This document shows, in pieces, positions 1 through 6,470 of a stretch of 14,569 nt of DNA. How positions within the stretch are numbered: the first letter of the stretch is position 1; every line of letters starts with the position of its first letter. The translations under genes and the position numbers were made by a program. Where the stretch lies: NCBI GenBank assembly GCA_044448905.1, contig JBIOHJ010000085.1:1-14569 (forward strand). The letters run 5' to 3'. Source of the stretch: JBIOHJ01 sp044448905. Lineage in GTDB: Bacteria > Bacteroidota > Bacteroidia > AKYH767-A > OLB10. The notes beneath the pieces are model-generated. The model worked only from the letters and a program-made list of their open reading frames with translations, was not told the origin of the DNA and did no database searches.

Positions 1-396
1 AATAAAGACTCTTTGATAAATGTTTTTACTGATTTCTTAATCAGCCAACCGGGTATTGCCCTGGTGCTCACTGCAAGTGACCTTGCAAACAATAAATATA
101 ATTATGGAATAAAAAAAATGATGCAAAACGGATTTAATGTTTTGCGCAACGGAGATATCATGTTTGTGTTAAAACCAAACTGGATTAACTGGTCAACCAA
201 AAAAGGAACAACTCATGGCACTCCTTATGAATACGACACACATGTGCCATTGATCTTTTACGGATGGAAAATAAAAAGCAACAAATCGAACGCGGATGTT
301 AAGATTATTGATATTGCACCAACTGTTTCAAAATTATTAGACATTGATTTGCTAAATGGAAGTACGGGTAAACCAATAGAAGAATTGATTAAATGA
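1..396 (+). CDS. Alkaline phosphatase-family (PafA/NPP-like) enzyme, C-terminal part
   Basis: The frame is open at the left edge, so only the last 131 residues of a longer protein (family usually about 500-560 aa) are visible. The segment THGTPYEYDTHVPLIFYG at visible residues 71-88 is the C-terminal signature of the PafA-like alkaline phosphatase/nucleotide pyrophosphatase superfamily; its first histidine (visible residue 72) matches the last zinc ligand of the bimetal site. It is followed by IDIAPTVSKLLDID, the usual family end. Such enzymes hydrolyse phosphate mono- or diesters in the periplasm of Bacteroidota. The nucleophile Thr and the other metal ligands lie outside the window, so monoesterase or diesterase specificity cannot be judged. 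The gene is convergent with the foldase gene at 492, with 95 bases between. An internal TTG at 13 is not the start. Confidence 0.85.
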   Translation, partial: NKDSLINVFTDFLISQPGIALVLTASDLANNKYNYGIKKMMQNGFNVLRNGDIMFVLKPNWINWSTKKGTTHGTPYEYDTHVPLIFYGWKIKSNKSNADVKIIDIAPTVSKLLDIDLLNGSTGKPIEELIK

Positions 397-412
397 ATTG
401 ATACTTTGCCAA

Positions 413-436
413 ATCAGCATTATAAATAATCCTGAT
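413..436. other. Hairpin between convergent genes, possible weak terminator
   Basis: ATCAG-C-ATTAT-AA-ATAAT-C-CTGAT folds into a nearly symmetric hairpin interrupted by one C-C mismatch. It sits in the 95-base gap between the convergent phosphatase and foldase genes, 17 bases after the phosphatase stop. It is AT-rich and no proper T-tract follows on either strand, so a terminator role is only a guess from position. Confidence 0.25.
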
Positions 437-491
437 GAATTTAAATGAGAAAAAATCTCTGAAAGAAAAGTAAAATCAAAGAAGTACCAAC

Positions 492-2621
492 TCAATAAAA
501 CTTTCCGCGGTTATCAGAAATGTTGGCTTTTTCTTTAAGCGCGTTGAACAACTCATAGCTGCGGTAGCCCAATTGCTGTGTAAGCTGCTTTTTGGCTTCG
601 GTATAATCTTTTACCGGGGCAGGTTCGGTAAAATCATCCACTACCACCACAAAAACACCCGATTCGCCTTTAACGGGTTTTGAAAGCTGTCCTTTTTTAA
701 GATTAAAAATGGTTCCAACCAAATTTGCCTCCATTCCCACATTTTGAATATAAGGCGAAGCAAAAGTAAGGTTCCGTGTAATTACTGCGGTTACACCCAG
801 CTTGGCTGCCAGCGCATTGATATCGGTTATGCCTGCTGAAACGGTGTTTATCTTTTCGATAAACTGTTTTGCTTTTATATCTTTTATTACTTCAGCTTGT
901 ACTTTGTCTTTTACCTGTTCAAGTGGTGCAACTCCTTTTTCTTTTACTTCAACCAGCTTGGCAACTACAAATTTATTTCCGAATTCATAGGCTTTGCTTA
1001 TATCATCCTTCTTAGACTTGTATGCCCAACGAACCAGTTCACGGGGTGATTCGAGCCCGGCAATATTCTTTTCAACTTCGGTTAAATTTTCTGCAACGCG
1101 TTTGTTTAATCCTTGGTCGGTGATAGCTTTATCGTAAGCAGCAGCTGTATTGTTCTTTCCGGCAAACTCATTGGCTTTTGAATAATAGGATTGATATGTT
1201 TTTGTGCTGGGTTCAATTTTCCTGTCAATAGTTCCCACAATAACCTGAGGGTTAACTGCAGCTGCATCCGTAATCCTTACTAAGTGAAATCCAAAATCCG
1301 ATTCAACAACTGCAACTTTTCCTTTTCCTGTTGCAAAAGCACCATCTTTAAACCGTTTATCAAATGGGCTGTTGATATTAATCCAGCCAAGGTCACCTGC
1401 TTTTTTTGCAGAAACTGAATCATCGGAGACTGTGCTTGCAATAAATGCAAATGTTGCCGAATCTTTTTGCGCAAGCTTCAATAAGCTGTCGGCAATTGCT
1501 CTTGCCTGATCTTTGGTGCGGGTAACCGCCTCGTGAGCACGCATTGCTCCTTTATAAGAAACCAATGCATGGCTTACTTTAATCGAATCCGGAGCTTCGA
1601 TAGAAGCCATCAGCTTGGAAACTTTAAAAGCCTGGTTTTCTTCATATAAACCGATTACCGTTCCAATCGGTGCGCTAAACATTACGGAGTCAAGAATAGG
1701 TGAAAGCGTTTCTTTTTTCTGAAATGCAAAATCAGGTTTGGAATCGGCATTTAACGATACAAAAGATGAATCGTCTTTGGATGTTTTAAATGGTTCAATA
1801 AGCTTTGCAATGTATTCCTCCGCCTGTCTTCTGTCCGCATCTGACGGAACAACTTCAAAAATTACATATTCAATTTTACGCGATGCTTCTTGTTTATATT
1901 TATTTTCATGTGAATTGTAATACGATTTCAGCTCGCTTTCAGATGGTTTTACAGTACTATCAGCAACAGAGGCATAAGGAAGCTGAACATAACGGATTGC
2001 AGCCTGACGGTTTTTAGATTCGTAATCGCGTTTGGCTTCTTCGGTAGTTGCATACAAGCCCAATTTCACCATGTCGTTATACTTTTGCCCGATACGCTCA
2101 TCTTTTATTGCACTTTCAAACGCCAGCCATTGCGCACGTGTTTTGCCGGTTTCATCCTGGTCCATGTTCTTTAAAAACTGGATGACACGTCCTGAATTAA
2201 AAGCGCCTGTATTAGGATCTTTAAATGCATCTTTAATTTGCTGGTGAGGATTTTTACCCTGTACCATGTCAAAAAGCTCTTCGGGGCTTACACTAATACC
2301 TGCTTTTTGCTGCTGCTTTCCCATGATTTCATCATTTAGCATCTGCTGCCACGCCTGGTCGCGCAACGACTCCAGGGTTGTTTGGTCAATGGTTTCTTTA
2401 TTCTGATTTATTTTATAGTTGTTCTCCATTAACGCAACACGTTCCTCAAAATCCTGGATTTTTATCTTTTTACCGCCCATTACAGCAACTGTAGTGCCCG
2501 AACCGGTTAAAAAGCTCTGGTTCGATGTAAGCAAATCGCCCATTACAAATAATATCAAACTAACAAATACAACACCTACCAGCAATCCTGCACGTTCACG
2601 AATTTTACCTATTGCTCCCAT
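492..2621 (-). CDS. Membrane-anchored periplasmic peptidyl-prolyl isomerase/chaperone (SurA_N + parvulin, PpiD-like)
   Basis: A 709-aa protein. The N-terminus MGAIGKIRERAGLLVG followed by a hydrophobic stretch to about residue 31 is a non-cleaved membrane anchor, as in Bacteroidota PpiD-like proteins. Residues from about 45 to 200 form a helical SurA_N-like chaperone region. Residues 346-452 form a parvulin (PpiC) domain, recognised from SHALVSYKG at 350-358, GDLGWI at 409-414 and FGFHLVRI at 443-450; H351 and H446 are the conserved parvulin histidines. A second, degenerate parvulin-like segment (KKGQLSKPVKGESGVFVVVV) lies near the C-terminus. The family helps fold outer-membrane proteins at the inner-membrane surface. 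It is the last gene of the minus-strand coaX-OMP-lptC run, 151 bases after the 60-aa gene, so it may also have its own promoter. Start chosen at the ATG at 2621, which gives the conserved N-terminus. Confidence 0.9.
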   Translation of the reverse strand: MGAIGKIRERAGLLVGVVFVSLILFVMGDLLTSNQSFLTGSGTTVAVMGGKKIKIQDFEERVALMENNYKINQNKETIDQTTLESLRDQAWQQMLNDEIMGKQQQKAGISVSPEELFDMVQGKNPHQQIKDAFKDPNTGAFNSGRVIQFLKNMDQDETGKTRAQWLAFESAIKDERIGQKYNDMVKLGLYATTEEAKRDYESKNRQAAIRYVQLPYASVADSTVKPSESELKSYYNSHENKYKQEASRKIEYVIFEVVPSDADRRQAEEYIAKLIEPFKTSKDDSSFVSLNADSKPDFAFQKKETLSPILDSVMFSAPIGTVIGLYEENQAFKVSKLMASIEAPDSIKVSHALVSYKGAMRAHEAVTRTKDQARAIADSLLKLAQKDSATFAFIASTVSDDSVSAKKAGDLGWININSPFDKRFKDGAFATGKGKVAVVESDFGFHLVRITDAAAVNPQVIVGTIDRKIEPSTKTYQSYYSKANEFAGKNNTAAAYDKAITDQGLNKRVAENLTEVEKNIAGLESPRELVRWAYKSKKDDISKAYEFGNKFVVAKLVEVKEKGVAPLEQVKDKVQAEVIKDIKAKQFIEKINTVSAGITDINALAAKLGVTAVITRNLTFASPYIQNVGMEANLVGTIFNLKKGQLSKPVKGESGVFVVVVDDFTEPAPVKDYTEAKKQLTQQLGYRSYELFNALKEKANISDNRGKFY

Positions 2622-2630
2622 TTAGATTTA

Positions 2631-2651
2631 ATGAATTATGAATTATAAATT
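2631..2651. repeat. Tandem 7-base repeat, three units (ATGAATT)
   Basis: Two identical units ATGAATT (2631-2637, 2638-2644) are followed by ATAAATT (2645-2651) and a decayed fourth unit beginning ACGAA. The array starts 10 bases upstream of the foldase start, so it would lie in its leader or promoter. The region is AT-rich, which raises the chance of coincidence. The 7-base period matches the arrays in the Kelch gene at 13621-13781. Confidence 0.5.
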
Positions 2652-2772
2652 ACGAACCGGGTTTTAAAAACAGGGGGCGAAGATAAGATTTTATATGAAT
2701 ATAGGCGATGACTGTAAGGCGGGAAACATCATCAAAAAGCTAACAGCAGAAAAGGAATCTGAAAAATCGTAC

Positions 2773-2955
2773 TTATCTATTCTTTTCCATGTTTAGCCTT
2801 TGCTTTCTCTTCATCAGGTACATGAGAAAAGCAACAGAAGTGATAAGAAAAATATATATCGATTCGGCAAAATTTTCGACAAAGGCTTTATAGGTTCCAA
2901 AGGCTGAACCAGAAACCACAACCAGCAACCATGACACTTCAAGTATCCGGAGCAT
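2773..2955 (-). CDS. 60-aa two-helix membrane protein, translationally coupled to lptC
   Basis: The ATG at 2955 lies one base after the lptC stop codon (TAAAATG on the minus strand), which implies translational coupling and supports this as a real gene despite its size. The product has two predicted membrane segments, about residues 4-24 (ILEVSWLLVVVSG...) and 31-48 (ESIYIFLITSVAFLMYL), joined by a short loop, and a basic C-terminal tail (KRKQRLNMEKNR), suggesting both termini are in the cytoplasm. No catalytic motif is visible and I do not recognise a named family. From memory of Bacteroidota genomes, small membrane proteins of this type often follow lptC, frequently ahead of a CNNM/CorC-type hemolysin-like gene, which is missing here. 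A role near the LPS-export machinery is inferred from position only. Confidence 0.75.
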   Translation of the reverse strand: MLRILEVSWLLVVVSGSAFGTYKAFVENFAESIYIFLITSVAFLMYLMKRKQRLNMEKNR

Positions 2956-2956
2956 T

Positions 2957-3499
2957 TTATTTCTTGTTGAAAGTAAAAATTCCTGTTACCTTGTTAATTT
3001 TATATTTCGAAAAATCTTCGTTGGCTTCAAATCCATTACCTTGAATTATTTCGTTCTGAGTTGTAATGGTTGCAAAAACATCCGAATAAATCTTATGCGT
3101 TCTTTTATTCCATATTAAATGTTCTGAATTTAGTTTTTCGCCTTTCTCATTCACCACTACCACGTTATTGCGGGCTTCCATTATGTCTTCCTGCTCCCGG
3201 TTAATGGCATAATTGGCTTTTAAGGTTGAAATAATATTTAAACCGTCATCGTAAAATGTCAGGTTAATGCCTTTTGGCATTTCTACATATGGTTTAATAC
3301 CCGTAAACCGTTTCATTTCGGGGGCAGTTAATTTTACTTTTACAAGAGCCGAGTCGCTGTAAAGAACCTCAATATTACTGGCTGTTTCGACTGGGAAATT
3401 TTTCTTTTGAGAAATCAATTCGACCTGCTTTTCATCATTTTCGCAGCCTGCAATCATCCCTGCGGTTATCAATATATAAAATCTTAAAAACCGTTTCAT
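2957..3499 (-). CDS. lptC: LPS export ABC transporter periplasmic component LptC (lipoprotein)
   Basis: A 180-aa protein whose N-terminus MKRFLRFYILITAGMIAGC ends in a lipobox (IAGC, Cys19), so it should be a lipoprotein, as is usual for Bacteroidota LptC and unlike the transmembrane-anchored E. coli form. The remainder has the LptC/OstA-like jellyroll pattern: MPKGINLTFYDDG at about 94-106, then LKANYAIN, IMEARNNVVVVNEKGE and LNSEHLIWNKRTHKIYS, and a closing GNGFEANEDFSKYKI. In the Lpt pathway LptC takes LPS extracted by LptBFG and passes it to LptA. The gene lies 153 bases after the OMP gene on the same strand and is coupled to the 60-aa gene behind it. The identification rests on the pattern plus the coaX...foldase context. 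Confidence 0.88.
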   Translation of the reverse strand: MKRFLRFYILITAGMIAGCENDEKQVELISQKKNFPVETASNIEVLYSDSALVKVKLTAPEMKRFTGIKPYVEMPKGINLTFYDDGLNIISTLKANYAINREQEDIMEARNNVVVVNEKGEKLNSEHLIWNKRTHKIYSDVFATITTQNEIIQGNGFEANEDFSKYKINKVTGIFTFNKK

Positions 3500-3589
3500 T
3501 GATAGATTTCGGAAAAACCTTTAATATGATACAAAGTAAATAAAAAAAATCAGGTTAACGGATAATCACAAAAGCGATAAAAAGAATTA

Positions 3590-3642
3590 CTACAGATTCG
3601 CAGATTAATTGTTTTTATTGATTTTAATCTGTGGATCTGTGG
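3590..3642. repeat. Inverted pair of tandem 8-base units (CAGATTNN / ATCTGTGG), hairpin
   Basis: The right part holds two exact tandem copies of ATCTGTGG (3627-3634, 3635-3642); the left part holds two related inverted units, CAGATTCG and CAGATTAA. Arms 3590-3608 and 3624-3642 match as inverted repeats at 16 of 19 positions around a 15-base loop. The element sits in the 153-base gap between the end of the OMP gene and the start of lptC. On the minus strand a short TTTTT run follows a few bases after the stem, so it could act as a terminator or attenuator inside the gene run. I recall similar CAGATT/AATCTG elements scattered between genes in other Bacteroidota, but could not check. Confidence 0.6.
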
Positions 3643-3652
3643 CTAATTTTAG

Positions 3653-5053
3653 TTAATCATATTTTCGTTTTTGGAACCATGATTCATTCAGAACAATTCC
3701 AAACTGGAAACGCAAATATTGTTCTTTGAGTAAATTGTTTTCGGTAGTTCCTTTCTGTCCCGCCTCAAAAGCAATATGCAAGGATGCCCGCTGCACCCGG
3801 TCTTTTTTTAAGCTTAATGGAAAACCAAAGCCAACGGTTAAACCATAGTCAGTAATTGAATTATTATTAATAGATAAATAGGATTTACTATACCGTGCTC
3901 CAAAGCGATATTGAATCCTTTGAAAATATTTTACTCCAATGTAATTGGGAATAATTTCGGTTCCTAAAGCAATGTCTAAACTGTTTTCAAGACTATCGTT
4001 ATTTTCAAAAAGACTGAAACTGCTCCAATCCTGTATAGAAGTTTCAGCTGTTACCAGCCATTTGTTTTTCTTACCGTAAGTAAATCCCGCATTCCAATAC
4101 ATTGGCAGCGCAGTATTTCCTTTTTGGTCTTCAATAAATTGAGCCGTATCTTTAATATTTTCGAACTCAAACGATGTAAGCCTGTAGTTATACCAAAGCG
4201 AATTGTTGGTTGATTTTATGCTCGAATTTCCGGAACCTGTTATACCGAGGTTAATAAAATAATCATTCTTGATTTCTTTAGTATATAAGATTCCATAGTT
4301 GAAATAGAAATCTCCCAAAGTATAGCTGTTATTCATTCTGGTATTTAAAAAGTTCGTGGAATCAATAAATTCAATTTTCCTTATATGATTAATGGTTCCA
4401 AATATCCAGGATGCATTCACGCCAATCGAAAATCCTTTAATAAAATTAAGCCAGCGCTCTTTTTTTTGAATTTTTAACGTGTCCTTGTTATTTAACCACG
4501 TTTTATATTGATCCGAAACATGAAATTTATTTACTGACTGACTGAAAGGTGCAAATCCATTGCCTATTAAAAAACGGTTAATGCCTCCGTCTCCCAGGTA
4601 AGAATAGTTTACGCGGCCAATATCAGGTATCGTTTGTTGGTCGGAAATATTATACCCCACATCACTGTAAGGGATTAAACCAAAGGCGGCCCCCCAACAA
4701 TTTTTAATAACCGGGAAACCAACTGCTAAATATGAAATAGATAAATCATTTGCGGTTTGCGAAAGGGCTTCGGTTTGGAGTTTGGTAACCTCGCCTCTTA
4801 ATCCGGCTTCAATAGTGGCAATGGTATCGAAACTGAGTGAAGCGGGGTTAATAAAATTTAATTTCTCGTTCGAATAAACAGCAGTTCCTGCTCTTCCCAT
4901 TCCTGCCTGGTGCGAAAACCCACTATGGCGCAATTCGCCCAAGGCATATCGCGAATAGGGCGAAACAGAATTTGTTTGCGCGTTTACAGCGATTGAAAAT
5001 AGCAATAATAACTGAACAAGCAAAAAGCAGCGTTTACGCGTAATGCAATGCAT
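3653..5053 (-). CDS. Outer-membrane beta-barrel protein, FadL/PorV-like, uncharacterised
   Basis: A 466-aa protein with a signal peptide: basic n-region (HCITRKR), hydrophobic core LLVQLLLLFSIAV, and probable cleavage after VNA at residue 25. The mature N-terminus (QTNSVSPYSRYALGEL, then GMGRAGTAVYSNEKLNFINPASL) is typical of Bacteroidota outer-membrane proteins related to the FadL/OMPP1 and PorV group. The rest alternates aromatic and polar residues in amphipathic strands with Asn-rich loops, as expected for a barrel of about 14 strands. No substrate can be assigned. The ATG start at 5053 overlaps the end of coaX by 20 bases, so the two are probably co-transcribed. Position between coaX and lptC agrees with an arrangement I recall for Bacteroidota. 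Function beyond outer-membrane location is unknown. Confidence 0.8.
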   Translation of the reverse strand: MHCITRKRCFLLVQLLLLFSIAVNAQTNSVSPYSRYALGELRHSGFSHQAGMGRAGTAVYSNEKLNFINPASLSFDTIATIEAGLRGEVTKLQTEALSQTANDLSISYLAVGFPVIKNCWGAAFGLIPYSDVGYNISDQQTIPDIGRVNYSYLGDGGINRFLIGNGFAPFSQSVNKFHVSDQYKTWLNNKDTLKIQKKERWLNFIKGFSIGVNASWIFGTINHIRKIEFIDSTNFLNTRMNNSYTLGDFYFNYGILYTKEIKNDYFINLGITGSGNSSIKSTNNSLWYNYRLTSFEFENIKDTAQFIEDQKGNTALPMYWNAGFTYGKKNKWLVTAETSIQDWSSFSLFENNDSLENSLDIALGTEIIPNYIGVKYFQRIQYRFGARYSKSYLSINNNSITDYGLTVGFGFPLSLKKDRVQRASLHIAFEAGQKGTTENNLLKEQYLRFQFGIVLNESWFQKRKYD

Positions 5054-5771
5054 TATAATTTAATATTTCGTTCAGTCCGGTAAGGGTAAAATTTGGGGCT
5101 GCAAAGATGGAATTTTTCAAGTGATTAGCAAAGAAGCCGCTTTCGCCCCCGGTTAAAACAACTATTAAATTTTTATATTTTTTTTTATACTGATTAATAA
5201 CCCCGTTAATTTCCTGTGTCATTCCGTTTTGAACGCCTGATAAAATTGATTCTTTGGTTGTTCTTCCGGTCAATACTATTTTTTTTGAAGGACTTAGCAG
5301 CGGAAGCTTTTGTGTATAAAAATGAAGTGCTTTATACCGCATGTTTAATCCGGGAGAAATAGATCCACCGAGGTAATTTTTTTTCGCGTCAACAAAATCA
5401 AACTTTAAGCAGGTTCCTGTATCAATCACCAAAATATTTTTTCCCGGAAACAGGTTGCAGGCCGCAACTGCATTGGCAATCCTGTCGTTGCCAAGAGTAT
5501 GGGGAGTATTATACTTTATTTTAATTGGCATTGGCGTTAAATGGCTGAGACGAATAAAGAATAATGGCTTTGTTTTAATTAACCTGATCAAATCAGGTTT
5601 AGTTCGTATAACCGATGAAAGAATAACCGATTTGATTTCAGGTCTACCCAATTCTCGCCCCAGTTTTTTTTTAAAAGAGGCGCTTTCAGTTTTAACAACC
5701 GATTGCAGTTTTTTGTTTTTAAAGACTGCAATTTTGGCTAAAGTATTTCCTATATCAATTACTAGATTCAT
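5034..5771 (-). CDS. coaX: Type III pantothenate kinase CoaX
   Basis: A 245-aa protein that phosphorylates pantothenate with ATP in the first step of coenzyme A synthesis, in the cytoplasm. The ASKHA-fold motifs are present in order: phosphate-binding DIGNT at residues 6-10; GNDR at 94-97, whose D96 matches the catalytic aspartate of the type III enzyme; DTGTC at 117-121, whose D117 matches the monovalent-cation/phosphate-loop aspartate; and GGSISPGL soon after, plus GVQNGM. Length agrees with the family (about 240-260 aa). The ATG start at 5771 places DIGNT at its usual distance from the N-terminus. It is the first gene of the minus-strand run and overlaps the following OMP gene by 20 bases. 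A TACTTTTG box lies at 5788-5795. Confidence 0.95.
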   Translation of the reverse strand: MNLVIDIGNTLAKIAVFKNKKLQSVVKTESASFKKKLGRELGRPEIKSVILSSVIRTKPDLIRLIKTKPLFFIRLSHLTPMPIKIKYNTPHTLGNDRIANAVAACNLFPGKNILVIDTGTCLKFDFVDAKKNYLGGSISPGLNMRYKALHFYTQKLPLLSPSKKIVLTGRTTKESILSGVQNGMTQEINGVINQYKKKYKNLIVVLTGGESGFFANHLKNSIFAAPNFTLTGLNEILNYNALHYA

Positions 5772-5787
5772 TTCTTTGGATTATTTT

Positions 5788-5795
5788 CAAAAGTA
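5788..5795 (-). promoter_or_regulatory. Possible -7 box of the coaX promoter (TACTTTTG)
   Basis: The minus strand reads TACTTTTG here, a full match to the Bacteroidota -7 consensus TAnnTTTG. It would start a transcript with a leader of roughly a dozen bases before the coaX ATG at 5771. No convincing -33 TTG was seen at the expected distance. The identical octamer occurs on the opposite strand at 5858-5865. Confidence 0.4.
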
Positions 5796-5857
5796 AACAA
5801 TTGAGCCTTTTTGGGTAAGAGAGAAAAATGAAATCGAAAAAATTTAAAAAAAAAATA

Positions 5858-5865
5858 TACTTTTG
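5858..5865 (+). promoter_or_regulatory. Possible -7 box of the tRNA-Phe promoter (TACTTTTG)
   Basis: TACTTTTG matches the Bacteroidota -7 consensus TAnnTTTG and lies about 80 bases upstream of tRNA-Phe, just after a long A-rich tract (5832-5855) that may act as an UP-like element. No -33 TTG is obvious. Transcription from here would cover the palindromic element at 5898-5914, the tRNA and probably the receiver gene. Confidence 0.45.
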
Positions 5866-5897
5866 TCGCGACCTGTTAATACACTGACATATCTTAA

Positions 5898-5914
5898 TCC
5901 GATAGCTATCGGGA
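5898..5914. repeat. Palindromic element TCCGAT-AGCT-ATCGGGA
   Basis: This contains a perfect 14-base palindrome, CCGATAGCTATCGG (5899-5912), between the putative promoter and the 5' end of tRNA-Phe. It shares its arms with the hairpin at 12648-12665 (TCCCGAT-TTTT-ATCGGGA), differing by one missing C and the four central bases. It would be part of the tRNA precursor leader. It looks like a dispersed small palindromic element rather than a specific operator. Confidence 0.5.
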
Positions 5915-5946
5915 GATAAAGAATAAAGAAAAGCTTATTAATACCC

Positions 5947-6019
5947 GGTGACATAGCTCAGTCGGTAGAGCAAAGGACTGAAAATCCTTGTGTCGGTGGT
6001 TCGATTCCACCTGTCACCA
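5947..6019 (+). tRNA. tRNA-Phe (anticodon GAA)
   Basis: A 73-base cloverleaf with all four stems paired. Acceptor GGTGACA (5947-5953) pairs with TGTCACC (6012-6018), followed by discriminator A at 6019. D-stem GCTC/GAGC is 5956-5959/5968-5971. The anticodon stem AAGGA/TCCTT encloses loop CTGAAAA, giving anticodon GAA at 5980-5982 (Phe). There is a 5-base variable loop, and T-stem GGTGG/CCACC with loop TTCGATT. The 3' CCA is not encoded (ACAT follows), so it must be added by the nucleotidyltransferase. A putative promoter lies about 80 bases upstream, and the receiver-domain gene begins only 25 bases downstream. Confidence 0.97.
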
Positions 6020-6044
6020 CATAATTAAAAGAAAAATAATTCAA

Positions 6045-6458
6045 ATGGACGAAAAAACCCCAAGTTCTTATCGTTTCCAAAAAGTGCTGTTGGTTGATGA
6101 CAACGAGATTGATAATTTTATTAATGAACGGATATTAAACTCTTCGTTCTTTGCTAAAGAAGTAATCGTAAAAAATTCTGCCGATGCTGCCATGGCATTT
6201 TTAAAAAATAATTCAGGCAGCACTGCTGATTTACCACGATTAATTTTTTTAGACCTTAATATGCCGGTAAAAGACGGGTTTGCCTTTTTAGATGAATACA
6301 ATTCGCTTGGCAATGAGTTGAAAAAGAGCTGCAGTATTATTGTTCTTTCGGCTTCAATCAGTCCTGAAGATATAAACCGCGCCTCAACCAACCCGTATGT
6401 TATTAAATATTTAAACAAGCCGCTTAGCGAAAAATACCTTGAAGCGGTAAACGTGTAG
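6045..6458 (+). CDS. Stand-alone response regulator receiver (CheY-like)
   Basis: A 137-aa single receiver domain with no output domain. Conserved residues are present: acidic pair D18/D19 (VLLVDDNE), phospho-acceptor D70 (IFLDLNMPVKDG), switch residue S102 (VLSAS) and K125 followed by Pro (LNKPL). The DDNEIDNFI start and LDLNMPVKDG are typical of Bacteroidota CheY-like regulators that receive phosphate from hybrid histidine kinases. The start is the ATG at 6045; extending the frame back to 5988 would run into tRNA-Phe and adds a non-homologous leader. It begins 25 bases after the tRNA, with no promoter-like box between, so it may be co-transcribed with it. No partner kinase is in the window, and the target is unknown. 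It converges with the 485-aa gene with a 12-base gap. Confidence 0.93.
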   Translation: MDEKTPSSYRFQKVLLVDDNEIDNFINERILNSSFFAKEVIVKNSADAAMAFLKNNSGSTADLPRLIFLDLNMPVKDGFAFLDEYNSLGNELKKSCSIIVLSASISPEDINRASTNPYVIKYLNKPLSEKYLEAVNV

Positions 6459-6470
6459 GTTCTTTTTAAA

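Noticed and set aside
5988..6044. Extension of the receiver gene upstream to 5988
   Set aside because: The extension overlaps the 3' part of tRNA-Phe and encodes residues unlike any receiver N-terminus; the ATG at 6045 gives a normal start.
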